Source: CAWGXZ01 sp963826695
Lineage (GTDB): Bacteria; Pseudomonadota; Gammaproteobacteria; Burkholderiales; Burkholderiaceae_C
DNA: 64,000 bases
Direction: 5' to 3'
Assembly (NCBI GenBank): GCA_963826695.1
Contig: CAWGXZ010000004.1
Coordinates: forward strand, 1,364,001-1,428,000
The notes under the pieces were generated by a model. That model was given only the letters and a program-made list of their open reading frames with translations. It searched no databases and was not told where the DNA came from. Of the stretch, positions 1-8,815 are shown one piece after another; the first letter of the stretch is position 1; each line of letters starts with the position of its first letter. The position numbers and the translations under genes are program-made.

Positions 1-1
1 C

Positions 2-847
2 AATATCCAGGACACCGGCGGCACCCGGAAGACAGTCGACAAGGGCGTGGCGCTGATCAACGAGATGCTGCCGCGCGCCGATGCGGCGGGCCAGCGCGAG
101 CCGTGCGGTGCCGAGCACATCACGATCGGGCTGCAGTGCGGCGGCTCCGACGGCTACTCGGGCATCAGTGCCAATCCGGCGCTGGGCGCGGCGGTCGATC
201 TGCTGGTGGCGCACGGCGGCACCGCCATCCTGTCGGAGACACCGGAGGTCTACGGCGCCGAGCACCTGCTCACCCGCCGCGCGGTGAAGCGCGAGATCGG
301 CGAGAAGCTGGTCGAACGCATCCGCTGGTGGGAGCACTACACCGAGATCAACGGCGGCGAGATGAACAACAACCCTTCGCCCGGCAACAAGGCCGGCGGA
401 CTCACCACCATCCTCGAAAAGTCGCTCGGCGCGGTGGCCAAGGGCGGCACCAGCAACCTGGAAGCGGTCTACGAATACGCCGAGCCGGTGTCGGCGCACG
501 GCTTCGTCTACATGGACACGCCGGGCTACGACCCGGTGAGTGCCACGGGCCAGGTGGCCGGCGGCGCCAACCTGATCTGCTTCACCACCGGCCGCGGCTC
601 GGCCTACGGCTGCTCGCCATCGCCTTCGCTCAAGCTCGCCACCAATTCGGCGCTGTGGCAGCGGCAGGAAGAAGACATGGACATCAACTGCGGCGAGATC
701 GTCGAAGGCACGGTCTCGATCCAGGAGATGGGCCAGCGCATTTTCGACCTGGTGCTGGCGACCGCATCGGGCGAGCAGAGCAAGAGTGAGAAGCACGGCT
801 ACGGCCAGAACGAGTTCGTGCCGTGGCAAGTCGGCGCTGTGATGTAA
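2..847 (+). CDS. UxaA/GarD-family sugar-acid dehydratase, C-terminal part (5' truncated by window edge)
   Basis: The frame is open from base 2, so the start lies outside the window. The visible ~281 residues begin NIQDTGGTRKTVDKG and contain GLQCGGSDGYSGISANPALG, ETPEVYGAEHLLTRRA and NNPSPGNKAGGLTTILEKSLG. These are typical of the C-terminal catalytic region of altronate/galactarate-type dehydratases (UxaA family), which remove water from sugar acids using a metal centre. The gene ends with TAA, 22 bases before a dehydrogenase gene on the same strand that starts after a GGAGG-type ribosome site, so the two are probably one catabolic operon. The family is clear; the substrate (altronate, galactarate or another aldonate) cannot be decided from this part. 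Confidence 0.85.
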   Translation, partial: NIQDTGGTRKTVDKGVALINEMLPRADAAGQREPCGAEHITIGLQCGGSDGYSGISANPALGAAVDLLVAHGGTAILSETPEVYGAEHLLTRRAVKREIGEKLVERIRWWEHYTEINGGEMNNNPSPGNKAGGLTTILEKSLGAVAKGGTSNLEAVYEYAEPVSAHGFVYMDTPGYDPVSATGQVAGGANLICFTTGRGSAYGCSPSPSLKLATNSALWQRQEEDMDINCGEIVEGTVSIQEMGQRIFDLVLATASGEQSKSEKHGYGQNEFVPWQVGAVM

Positions 848-869
848 CTCGCTGCGGAGGAAGCTCTCG

Positions 870-1925
870 ATGCCCCAAACCCTGCAAGCCGAATCACTGC
901 GCAGGCACTGCGCCGCCATCCTGCAAGCCGCCGGCAGCGAGCGCGCCGAAGCCGAACAGGTCGCGGCCAACCTGGTGCTCGCCAACCTGAGCGGCCACGA
1001 CTCGCACGGCGTCGGCATGCTGCCGCGCTACATCGATGCGGTCGCCGAAGGTGGCCTGATGCCGAACGCGTCGGTCAAGGTCGACGTCGACGCCGGCGCC
1101 ATCCTGGCGCTCGACGGCCAGCGCGGCTATGGCCAGATCGTCGGCGTGCAAGCGATGGAACTGGCGATTGCGCGGGCGCAGCAGCAGGGCAGCTGCATCC
1201 TGTCGCTGGCGCATGCGCACCACCTCGGCCGTATCGGCCATTTCGCCGAAATGGCGACGGCGAAGGGCCTGGTGGCGATGCATTTCGTCAACGTGCTGTC
1301 GCGGCCGGTGGTCGCCCCATGGGGCGGCGGCGACGGTCGCTTCGGCACGAACCCGTGCTGCATCGGCATACCGCTCGTGAATGCCGAACCGTTCATCCTC
1401 GACTTCGCCACCAGCCGTGTCGCGCAGGGCAAGATGCGCGTGGCCCACAACAAGGGCGAGCGGGTCGCCCCCGGCACCCTGATCGACGAGCACGGCGCGC
1501 CGACCGACGACCCGGGCGTGGTGGTCGTGCCGCAGAGCAACGGCCTGTTCGGCGCGCTGCTGACCTTCGGCGAACACAAGGGCTACGGCATGGCAGTGGC
1601 TTGCGAGTTGCTCGGCGGTGCACTCACCGGCGGCGGCACCTGGCACCGGCCGGCGGACGGCGCGCGCAGCGTGCTCAACGGCATGCTGGCGGTGCTGATC
1701 GATCCGGCCAGGCTCGGTACGCAGGCCCGTTTCGAAGAAGAGTCCCGGGCCTTCATCGCCTGGCTGCGCCAGAGCCCGCCAGGCGCCGGCTTCGACGCGG
1801 TGCAGATTGCCGGCGAACCCGAGCGCCGCGCCCGCACCGTGCGCGAACGCGAGGGCATCTGGCTCGACGATGCGACCTGGGCCGAGATCATCGCCGCCGG
1901 TGCCAAGGTCGGCGTCGAGGTGTAG
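870..1925 (+). CDS. Malate/L-lactate dehydrogenase family oxidoreductase (Ldh_2 type)
   Basis: A 351-residue protein of normal length for the malate/L-lactate/ureidoglycolate dehydrogenase family, NAD(P)-dependent enzymes unrelated to classical Rossmann-fold lactate dehydrogenases. The hallmark GHDSHGVGMLPRYI occurs near residue 45, followed by the conserved AHAHHLGRIGHF region, the GTNPCCIGIP segment and EHKGYGMAVACELLGGAL. The start follows GCGGAGGAAGCTCTCG. It sits just behind a sugar-acid dehydratase, which suggests reduction or oxidation of a 2-oxo/2-hydroxy acid in the same pathway. The stop codon TAG is also the first three bases of a decayed end of the 272-bp repeat found elsewhere in the window, so the current C-terminus may have been set by that element. 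Substrate unknown. Confidence 0.85.
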   Translation: MPQTLQAESLRRHCAAILQAAGSERAEAEQVAANLVLANLSGHDSHGVGMLPRYIDAVAEGGLMPNASVKVDVDAGAILALDGQRGYGQIVGVQAMELAIARAQQQGSCILSLAHAHHLGRIGHFAEMATAKGLVAMHFVNVLSRPVVAPWGGGDGRFGTNPCCIGIPLVNAEPFILDFATSRVAQGKMRVAHNKGERVAPGTLIDEHGAPTDDPGVVVVPQSNGLFGALLTFGEHKGYGMAVACELLGGALTGGGTWHRPADGARSVLNGMLAVLIDPARLGTQARFEEESRAFIAWLRQSPPGAGFDAVQIAGEPERRARTVREREGIWLDDATWAEIIAAGAKVGVEV

Positions 1926-1950
1926 GAGCCTGTCTGGCTCTGGGTCGGGC
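1923..1950. repeat. Decayed terminal fragment of the 272-bp inverted-repeat element
   Basis: The 28 bases starting at the TAG stop of the preceding dehydrogenase match the left terminal repeat of the elements at 20861 and 46038 with two mismatches (TAGGAGCCTGTCTGGCTC versus TAGGAGCCTGTCGGGCTT, then TGGGTCGGGC). No further similarity continues to the right, so this is an orphan end. The remaining bases up to the mogA stop at 2162 hold no credible gene. They contain a 7-bp hairpin at 1966-1983 (GATCCGC-TTCA-GCGGATC) that lacks a T-run. Confidence 0.65.
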
Positions 1951-2161
1951 CGGCGCTCAGCTTTCGATCCGCTTCAGCGGATCAAGGCCACGCGGGGCTG
2001 ACTTGCGCAGCAGGCTGATCCCGCGTGCAAATTGCGGCCGATCCTTGCGGCCCACCCGGAATCCAGCGGCGAGCCACCAGGTCGGCAGTGAAGGAAGGCA
2101 TCGTTCCCGGTCCGTCCGGACAGCGCTCCGCCCGTGGCAGCCCGAACCCACCCGGTCACGG

Positions 2162-2755
2162 TCAGCCTTCCGGGCGCGCTGACTTCGGTCGAAACGCCTT
2201 GCAGACGGCCGGATCGGTCTCGATGAACGGCCCGCCGATCAGGTCCACGCAGTAGGGCACCGCGGCAAAGATGCCGTGCACCGGCGGCGTGGCCTGCGGC
2301 AGGCCCTGCAGCGTTTGCGCAATCGATTTCGGTTGACCGGGCAGGTTGATAAGCAGTGCCTTCCCGCGGATCACCGCCACCTGGCGCGACAGAATCGCCG
2401 TCGGCACGAAATTCAGGCTGATTGCGCGCATCTGCTCGCCGAAGCCCGGCATCACCTTGTCGGCAACGGCCAGCGTCGCTTCGGGCGTGACGTCGCGCGG
2501 TGCGGGGCCCGTGCCGCCGGTGGTGAGAACCAGGTCGCATGCGGCACGGTCGACAAGTTCGATCAGCGTTGCGCTGATCGTCGGCGCATCGTCGGCAATG
2601 AGGCGGGTTTCCCATTCGATGGGATTGCGCACCGCACCCTGCAACCAGTCCCGCAGCGCCGGGATGCCCTGGTCGGCATAAACGCCCCGCGAGGCGCGGT
2701 CGCTGATCGAGACCAGCCCGATGCGCACGCCGGCCAGGCCGGTGGTTTCACCCAT
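2162..2755 (-). CDS. mogA: Molybdopterin adenylyltransferase MogA
   Basis: 197 residues of the MoaB/Mog family, which adenylates molybdopterin before molybdate insertion. Visible signatures are VRIGLVSISDRASRGVYAD at the N-terminus, the TTGGTGPAPRDVTPEAT loop that binds the pterin phosphate (near residue 78), and LPGQPKSI near residue 145. The ATG at 2755 was chosen because the family begins directly with this beta strand; it overlaps the upstream darP stop by 8 bases, indicating translational coupling. Molybdenum cofactor made here would be needed by the assimilatory nitrate reductase encoded at 22.9-25.7 kb. High confidence. Confidence 0.93.
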   Translation of the reverse strand: MGETTGLAGVRIGLVSISDRASRGVYADQGIPALRDWLQGAVRNPIEWETRLIADDAPTISATLIELVDRAACDLVLTTGGTGPAPRDVTPEATLAVADKVMPGFGEQMRAISLNFVPTAILSRQVAVIRGKALLINLPGQPKSIAQTLQGLPQATPPVHGIFAAVPYCVDLIGGPFIETDPAVCKAFRPKSARPEG

Positions 2756-3356
2756 CTTGATGTTCCCCGGAAGTTGCCGACGACGCCGACTCGCCGCGAA
2801 TAAAGCGGAACAGCTCGCGGTAGGCGCGGCCGCTGCGCTGCTCGGGCGTCGCCGCAGCGTCCTTGCGCGCCGCACGCACGAGACTGCGCAGCTGCTGCAG
2901 GTCGGAATGTGGATGTGCGGCACGCCAGCGGGCCAGCGCATCGTCGCCGGCCAGCAGCTCGGCGCGCCAGGCTTCGGCCTGGTGCAGGGCCAGCGCTTCA
3001 TTGGCCGGGCCGAGCGCGGCCGAATCGACCGCCTCGCGCAGCGGCTCGGGGTCGGTGCGGCGCATCAACTTGCCGATGTACTGCATCTGCCGGCGGCGGC
3101 CTTCGAAGGACGCGGTCTGCTTGTAGATGCGCAGCGCCTCGAGCAGGCTTTCCGGCATCGGCAGCCGCTCGAGCTGGTTGTCGGACAGTGCCACGAGCGA
3201 CTCGCCCAGCTCCTGCAGCCCGTGCGATTCCTTCTTGCGCTGGGTCTTGCTGATGCGGCCGAGGAAGGGTTCGGGCGCGGCGCTCGGTTCGTCGTCGACC
3301 CCGGTCGGGGCGTCGGCTGGTTCTGGCCGCGCGCGGGACGGGCGGGGTGTCGGCAT
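2748..3356 (-). CDS. darP: Ribosome biogenesis factor DarP/YjgA (DUF615)
   Basis: 202 residues with the family core (FLGRISKTQRKKESHGLQELGESLVALS, LPMPESLLEALRIYKQTASFEGRRRQMQYIGKLMR) after a basic, proline-rich, poorly conserved N-terminus. DarP associates with the large ribosomal subunit late in assembly. The start at 3356 was preferred over longer in-frame options because it gives the usual length and the upstream extension looks like non-coding readthrough. The gene is divergent from pmbA, the standard arrangement in many gamma- and betaproteobacteria, and its end overlaps mogA. Confidence 0.9.
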   Translation of the reverse strand: MPTPRPSRARPEPADAPTGVDDEPSAAPEPFLGRISKTQRKKESHGLQELGESLVALSDNQLERLPMPESLLEALRIYKQTASFEGRRRQMQYIGKLMRRTDPEPLREAVDSAALGPANEALALHQAEAWRAELLAGDDALARWRAAHPHSDLQQLRSLVRAARKDAAATPEQRSGRAYRELFRFIRGESASSATSGEHQDG

Positions 3357-3487
3357 CGGACGGTTGCGGCGCAGCCTTGGCGGCACCGAGAAAAGCGGCT
3401 GGTTATGATAGCTGCGACACCCCTCACCAGCGGCCTGCCCGAGGGCCGACGACGGCAGCCGGCCGCGCGTCGACAACCGCAATCTCC

Positions 3488-4891
3488 ATGACCCTGACCA
3501 CCTCTGCGCCCGCGCCTGCCCAAGCTGCCGTCTTTGCCTACCCGGTCGACCGCTTCCGCCAGCTGGTCGACGAGGCGCTCGAACTGGCGCGGCGCCTCGG
3601 CGCCAGCGACGCCGGCGTCGAGGTCTCCGAAGGCGTCGGGCTTTCGGTGTCGGTGCGCAAGGGCGAAATCGAGAACGTCGAGCGCAATCGCGACAAGTCG
3701 ATCGGTGTCTCGGTCTATATCGGCCAGCGCCGCGGCAATGCCAGCAGTTCGGACTTTTCGCCGCAGGCGCTCGAGCAGACCGTGCGCGCGGCCTACGACA
3801 TCGCCCGCTTCACCGCCGAGGACCCGGCCGCTGGGCTGCCGGAGGCGGGCGAACTGGCACTTGGCGAAGCAGCCGAACGCAACCTCGATCTGTTCCATCC
3901 CTGGGCGATCGACGCCGCCGGTGCGGCCGAGATCGCCGGCCGTTGCGAGGCCGCGGCCTTCGCCGTCGACCGCCGCATCAGCAATTCCGAAGGCGCCGGG
4001 GTTTCGGCGCAGCAGTCGCACTTTTTCGCCGGCAACAGCCGCGGCTTTCGCGGCGGCTACGCCAGCTCGCGGCATTCGCTGTCGGTGGCGCCGATCGCCT
4101 CGCTGACGCCGCGCGGGGGCGGCGACATGCAGCGCGATGCCTGGTACAGCTCGGAGCGTGCGGCCGGTGCGCTGGCCGCGCCCGAAGCCGTCGGACGCTA
4201 CGCCGCCGAGCGCGCGCTGTCGCGGCTGCGCTCGCGCAAGATCAAGACCTGCGAAGTGCCGGTGCTGTTCGAATCGACGGTCGCCGTCGGCCTGCTGGGC
4301 GCGCTGGTGCAGGCGACCAGCGGCAGCGCGCTGTACCGCCGCTCGACCTTCCTGCTCGACTCGCTCGGCCAGGCGGTGCTGCCGGACCACCTCGATGTGG
4401 CCGAGGATCCGCACATTCCTGGCGGCAAGGGCAGCGCGCCGTTCGACGACGAGGGTGTGGTGACGACGCCGCGGCAGGTGGTTGCCGGCGGCATTCTCGA
4501 AGGCTATTTCCTCTCGACCTATTCGGCGCGCAAGCTCGGCATGCGGACGACCGGCAACGCCGGCGGCTCGCACAACCTGATGCTGTCCAGCCGCCTCACC
4601 GATGCCGGCGACAACCTCGACGCCATGCTGCGCAAGCTGGGTCGGGGCCTGTTCGTTATCGAGTTGATGGGGCAGGGCGTCAACTACGTCACCGGCGACT
4701 ACTCGCGAGGCGCGGCGGGCTTCTGGGTCGAGGGCGGCAAGATCGCCTATCCGGTGCATGAAATCACCATCGCAGGCAACATGCGCGACATGCTGAAGGG
4801 CATCGTTGCCGTCGGCGCCGACGCCTACACCATGGGCGCGAAGACGATCGGCTCGGTGCTGATCGAGCGAATGAAGGTCGCGGGCAGCTGA
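3488..4891 (+). CDS. pmbA: Metalloprotease-related protein PmbA (TldE)
   Basis: 467 residues of the TldD/PmbA family. In E. coli PmbA partners TldD to cleave unfolded or modified peptides such as microcin precursors and the CcdA antitoxin. Typical features are the N-terminal VEVSEGVGLSVSVRKGEIENVERNRDKSIGV strand region and the C-terminal GGSHNLMLSSRLT, VIELMGQGVNYVTGDYSRGAAGFWVEGG and EITIAGNM segments. As usual for PmbA, I see no TldD-type HExxxH zinc motif. The ATG at 3488 gives the normal length. It is divergent from darP, as in E. coli yjgA-pmbA, which strongly supports both calls. Confidence 0.93.
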   Translation: MTLTTSAPAPAQAAVFAYPVDRFRQLVDEALELARRLGASDAGVEVSEGVGLSVSVRKGEIENVERNRDKSIGVSVYIGQRRGNASSSDFSPQALEQTVRAAYDIARFTAEDPAAGLPEAGELALGEAAERNLDLFHPWAIDAAGAAEIAGRCEAAAFAVDRRISNSEGAGVSAQQSHFFAGNSRGFRGGYASSRHSLSVAPIASLTPRGGGDMQRDAWYSSERAAGALAAPEAVGRYAAERALSRLRSRKIKTCEVPVLFESTVAVGLLGALVQATSGSALYRRSTFLLDSLGQAVLPDHLDVAEDPHIPGGKGSAPFDDEGVVTTPRQVVAGGILEGYFLSTYSARKLGMRTTGNAGGSHNLMLSSRLTDAGDNLDAMLRKLGRGLFVIELMGQGVNYVTGDYSRGAAGFWVEGGKIAYPVHEITIAGNMRDMLKGIVAVGADAYTMGAKTIGSVLIERMKVAGS

Positions 4892-4997
4892 GGCCGCCGC
4901 GCCACCCTGTGCGGGGCGCCGCCCGGCGATAATCCCGCGCTTACCCCGTGTTACCAGTCCGGCGAGACCCGCCCGGGCACCTGTCCGGAGATCGAAC

Positions 4998-6155
4998 ATG
5001 ACGCACTTCCTTGCCCTTCGCCCTGTCCTGGCTGCCGCGGCGCTGCTCGGCGCGGCTTTCACCGCCGCCGCGGCCGATATCAAGATCGGCGTGGCCGAGG
5101 CGATTTCCGGCCCTGCGGGGCAGTACGGTCAGTCGATCCGCAACGGCTTCGAGCTGGCCGCCGGGGAAATCAATGCAGCCGGCGGCGTCGGTGGCAACAA
5201 GCTGGCGTTGATCGTCGAGGACGAGCAGGGCAAGAAAGAGCAGGCGATCGATGTCTTCAAGAAGTTGATCTTCCAGGACCGCGTGCTGATGATCTTCGGC
5301 CCGACGCTGTCGAACTCGGCGCAGGCTGCCGACCCGATCGCCCAGGCGGCGAAGATCGTCGTTTTCGGCACCTCGAACACCGCTGACGGCATCACTTCGA
5401 TCGGCGACCATGTCTTCCGCAATTCGGTGACCGAGTCCGACGTGCTGCCGGAAACGCTGCGGGTCGCTGCCAAGCACGCCGGCGTGAAGAAGGTCGCCGT
5501 GATGTACGGCAACGACGACGTCTTCACCAAGAGCGGCTACGACGCGTTCAAGAAGGCGCTCGAAGACCTGAAGATTCCGGTCACCACGACCGAGACCTTT
5601 GCCAAGGGCGATGTCGACTTCAAGGCGCAGCTGACGAAGATCAAGGCGAGCAATCCCGACGCGATCGTCCTTTCGGCATTGATCGCCGAAGGCGCGCCGA
5701 TCATGGTGCAGGCGAGGCAGCTCGGCATCGACCTTCCGTTCATCGGCGGCAACGGCATGAACTCGGTGAAGATCTTCGATCTGGCCAAGGACAAGTCGGA
5801 CAAGCTGTGGGTCGGCAGCCCGTGGTCGCTGAACAACCAGACGCCGGAGAACTCGCGCTTCGTCGTGGCCTACACGCAGAAGTACAAGTCGGCACCCGAC
5901 CAGTTCGCTGCACAGGCTTACGACGCGATGCAGATCCTCAAGCAGGCGCTCGGCAAGGTGAAGCTGAGCGGCAATATCGAAGCCGACCGCAAGGCGCTGC
6001 GCGACGCACTGCCGACGGTGACCTACACCGGAGCGACCGGCCCGTTCAAGTTCCGGCAGGCCAAGACCAAGGACGGCAGGCCCGCTGGCTACGACGCGCA
6101 ACAGGCGGCCATCGTCAGCGTGACGCAGGGCGGCAAGTACGCGATCCTGAAGTAA
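4998..6155 (+). CDS. ABC transporter periplasmic substrate-binding protein, branched-chain amino-acid type
   Basis: 385 residues. A signal peptide covers roughly residues 1-25 (LAAAALLGAAFTAAAA) and is followed by DIKIGVAEAISGPAGQYGQSIRNGFELAAGEINAAGGVGG, the N-terminal lobe of the LivJ/LivK (type I periplasmic-binding) family. The C-terminal lobe includes SAPDQFAAQAYDAMQIL and YTGATGPFKFRQ. It is the first gene of a five-gene transporter operon in the same direction (permeases and ATPases at 6193-9532), so it delivers substrate to that permease. Ligands of such operons in Burkholderiales range from leucine to aromatic acids or amides; this one cannot be fixed from sequence. Confidence 0.92.
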   Translation: MTHFLALRPVLAAAALLGAAFTAAAADIKIGVAEAISGPAGQYGQSIRNGFELAAGEINAAGGVGGNKLALIVEDEQGKKEQAIDVFKKLIFQDRVLMIFGPTLSNSAQAADPIAQAAKIVVFGTSNTADGITSIGDHVFRNSVTESDVLPETLRVAAKHAGVKKVAVMYGNDDVFTKSGYDAFKKALEDLKIPVTTTETFAKGDVDFKAQLTKIKASNPDAIVLSALIAEGAPIMVQARQLGIDLPFIGGNGMNSVKIFDLAKDKSDKLWVGSPWSLNNQTPENSRFVVAYTQKYKSAPDQFAAQAYDAMQILKQALGKVKLSGNIEADRKALRDALPTVTYTGATGPFKFRQAKTKDGRPAGYDAQQAAIVSVTQGGKYAILK

Positions 6156-6192
6156 GCCGCGCCTCGCACCGCCTCGTCGAACAGTCGACCCG

Positions 6193-7075
6193 ATGCTCGA
6201 ACAGCAACTCGTCAACGCGTTGTCGCTCGGCTGCGTCTACGCGCTGTTCGCGCTCGGCTTCACGCTGGTCTTCGGCGTGCTCGGCGTCGTCAACCTGGCG
6301 CACGGCGCCGTCTTCATGCTCGGCGCCTATGCGGCGCTCGAAGCCGTGGTGCGGCTCGGGTTGCCGCTCTGGGCGGCGCTGGTCGTCGCGTTCCTGCTCA
6401 GCGGCCTGGTCGGGCTGCTGATCGACGTGCTGGTGCTCAGGCCCTTGCGGGCGCGCAACGCGCCGCACCTGATCCCGATGATCGCGACGATCGGCGTGGC
6501 CATCTTCTTCAACAGCGCGGCGCAGGGCCTGTTCGGCGCGGAGAACCTGCGCTTTCCGTCCGAGGTGGTGCCCGACCGCCAGCTGCATCTCGGCCCGGTG
6601 CAAATCAGCATGCTGGAGATTGCCATCATCGTGCTGTCGTTCGCGCTGATGGCCGGGCTGCTGCTGGTGATGCGCCGCACCCAGCTCGGCCGCGCGCTGC
6701 GGGCCATTGCCGAATCGCCGAAGGCCGCGGCGCTGCTCGGCATCAACGTCGAGGGCCTGTTCCGGCTGACCTCGTTCGTCGCCGCGGCGCTCGGCGGCAT
6801 CGGCGGCGTGTTGATCGCGCTGTATTCCAACGCGGTGTTCCCGCTGATGGGCCAGCCGATGCTGCACAAGGGCATCGCGGTGATCATTCTCGGCGGCATG
6901 GGCGACATTCGTGGCGCCCTGGTGGGTGGGCTCTTCCTGGGCTTTGCCGAGGTGCTGTCGGTGGCCTATATCGGCTCGACGATGCGCGACGCGATTGCCT
7001 TCGGCCTGCTCTTCGTCGTGCTGCTGGTGCGACCGCAGGGTCTGTTCGGTCAGCGTGCTCGAGCGCAAGGCCTGA
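6193..7075 (+). CDS. livH: Branched-chain amino-acid ABC permease LivH (frameshifted at its 3' end)
   Basis: Inner-membrane permease of the LivH family: MLEQQLVNALSLGCVYALFALG start, GVVNLAHGAVFMLGAY, and the EAA-like GIAVIILGGMGDIRGALVGG near residue 230. In the sequence as given the frame does not stop; it runs through the livM start. Removing one base within 7048-7053 (ttcggtcagcg) yields an end GSVLERKA followed by TGA at 7073-7075 that overlaps the livM ATG as TGATG. The livM/livG junction downstream shows the same overlap. I therefore read the missing stop as a single-base insertion, probably a sequence error. Confidence 0.85.
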
Positions 7076-7981
7076 TGCCGGAATCGTTCGACATCTTCTG
7101 GTCGATCTACAGCAACCTGGTGCTGTCGATCGGCATCAACGCGCTGCTGGCGCTGTCGATCTGGCTGACGCTCGCCTGCGGGCTGCTGGCGATGGCCAAC
7201 GCGCGCGTTCATGGGCATCGGCGCCTATACCGCGTCGCTGCTGACGATGAACGCCGGCATGCCGTTCCCGGTGGCGCTTGCCGGTGGCATGGCCGCGCCG
7301 GCGCTGGTCGCCCTGCTGATCGGGGCGCCGACGCTGCGCCTGTCGGGCGTCTACCTGGCGATGGCGACGCTGGGTTTCGGCGAAGTCGTTCGCGTGCTGA
7401 TCCTCAATGCGGAAGGTTGGACAGGCGGCGCGCTCGGTCTCAACGGCATTCCGCAGTCGACGCAGTGGTGGCACGTGGTGCTGGCGCTGCTTGCCGTCGT
7501 GCTGCTGCTCTGGCGGCTGCGCCGCTCGCGGATCGGTCGGGCGCTCGAGGCGATCAAGGAGGACCAGATTGCCGCCTCGCTGATGGGTATCGGCGTGATG
7601 TCGCACAAGATGCTGGCCTTCAGCCTCGGCGCGGCGATCGCCGGGTTGGCGGGCGCGCTGAATGCGCACCTGACCTTCTTCATCGGCCCGGCCGAGTACG
7701 GCTTCGACCGTGGCGTCGAAATCCTGACGATGGCGATCCTCGGCGGTGTCGGCAGCATCGCCGGGCCGGTGCTCGGCGCAACGATCATCACGCTGCTGCC
7801 CGAGCTGCTGCGCGGCTTCAAGGACTTCAGGTTGATGATCAACGGGCTGATCCTGGTGGTGATCGTGCTGTTCCTGCCGAAGGGAATCTGGGATCCCCAG
7901 CAGTTGCGCGGCTGGTTCGGTGGCTCGCGTTCACGCAAGTCCGCTGCCTCGGCGGTCGCGGCAGCCGGCGAGTCGCGCTGA
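7075..7981 (+). CDS. livM: Branched-chain amino-acid ABC permease LivM (one +1 frameshift)
   Basis: Second transmembrane subunit. The N-terminus (MPESFDIFWSIYSNLVLSIG...LACGLLAMANA) reads in one frame up to about base 7200. The rest (MGIGAYTASLLTMNAG, LAMATLGFGEVVRVL, GRALEAIKEDQIAASLMGI, MAILGGVGSIAGPVLGA) continues one base later. One extra base in 7201-7207 (gcgcgcg where gcggcg is expected) restores the family sequence NAAFMGIGAYTA and a protein of about 301 residues. The stop shares a base with the livG ATG (TGATG at 7979-7983), so the operon layout is intact. Either a real mutation abolishing import or an insertion error; other single-base insertions in the window favour the latter. Confidence 0.83.
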
Positions 7982-8781
7982 TGCTCGAACTGGCGAAAGT
8001 CTCGAAGCGTTTCGGCGGCCTGACGGTGCTGCACGACGTCGGCTTCAGCGTGCCGGCGGGCTCGATCTTCGGTCTCATCGGGCCGAACGGTGCCGGCAAG
8101 ACGACGCTCTTCAATCTGGCGACGGGTCTCTTGGCGCCGAGTGGCGGCACGATCCGCTTCGAAGGTGCCGACCTTCCGGGGCGGGCCCCGCATGCGATCA
8201 CCCGGCTCGGGCTGGCGCGGACCTTCCAGAACATCCGCATCTTCAAGGAGATGACGCTGCTCGAAAACGTGCTGGTCGGGCGGCATGCGCACCTGGGCTA
8301 CGGCATCGCCGGCTGGCTGCTTTCGCTGCCGGGCTTCCGGCAGCAAGAGCGCGACGCACGCGAACGCGCGCACGAACTGCTGTCGTGGGTCGGGCTGGGT
8401 CAGAAGGCCGCCGAACTTGCCGACAACCTGTCGTACGGGGATCAGCGCCGGCTGGAACTCGCCCGCGCACTGGCGACCGAACCGAAGCTGCTGCTGCTCG
8501 ACGAGCCGGTTGCCGGCATGAACAGCACCGAGAAGACCGCACTGATGGGCCAGATCGAGCAGATCGCCGGCCGCGGCTACACCATCTTCATGATCGAGCA
8601 CGACATGCGCTTCGTGATGGGTCTCTGCCAGCGCGTGGCCGTGCTGAACTTCGGCCGGATCATCGCCGAAGGAACTCCGGGCGAGATCAAGAGCAATCCG
8701 GACGTGATCGAAGCGTATCTCGGGCGTGACGACGACACACCACCGGCAGCGGCGACTGCAATGGTCGAGGCGGCGCTGTGA
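7981..8781 (+). CDS. livG: ABC transporter ATP-binding protein LivG
   Basis: 266 residues. Walker A GPNGAGKT at about residues 34-41, Q-loop region LARTFQNIRIF, signature SYGDQRRLELARALA, Walker B KLLLLDEPVAGMN and switch histidine IEHDM are all present. The C-terminal GEIKSNPDVIEAYLG is typical of LivG rather than LivF. It powers the LivH/LivM permease on the cytoplasmic face. The start ATG overlaps the livM stop. Confidence 0.95.
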   Translation: MLELAKVSKRFGGLTVLHDVGFSVPAGSIFGLIGPNGAGKTTLFNLATGLLAPSGGTIRFEGADLPGRAPHAITRLGLARTFQNIRIFKEMTLLENVLVGRHAHLGYGIAGWLLSLPGFRQQERDARERAHELLSWVGLGQKAAELADNLSYGDQRRLELARALATEPKLLLLDEPVAGMNSTEKTALMGQIEQIAGRGYTIFMIEHDMRFVMGLCQRVAVLNFGRIIAEGTPGEIKSNPDVIEAYLGRDDDTPPAAATAMVEAAL

Positions 8782-8815
8782 TCCGCCGTCCCACGCACAC
8801 CGTGCCCGGCGTCGC

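Noticed and set aside
894..1646. Long minus-strand open frame opposite the Ldh-family gene (and many similar frames across the window)
   Set aside because: High GC keeps antisense frames open; the plus-strand gene has clear family motifs and the antisense protein is Arg/Ala/His-rich without any recognisable domain.
1966..1983. Hairpin GATCCGC-TTCA-GCGGATC as a rho-independent terminator
   Set aside because: Short stem and no following T-run; kept only as a note in the repeat entry.
3065..5083. 672-codon minus-strand frame covering pmbA
   Set aside because: It is a shadow of pmbA and, at its far end, an out-of-frame reading of darP; pmbA has full family similarity.
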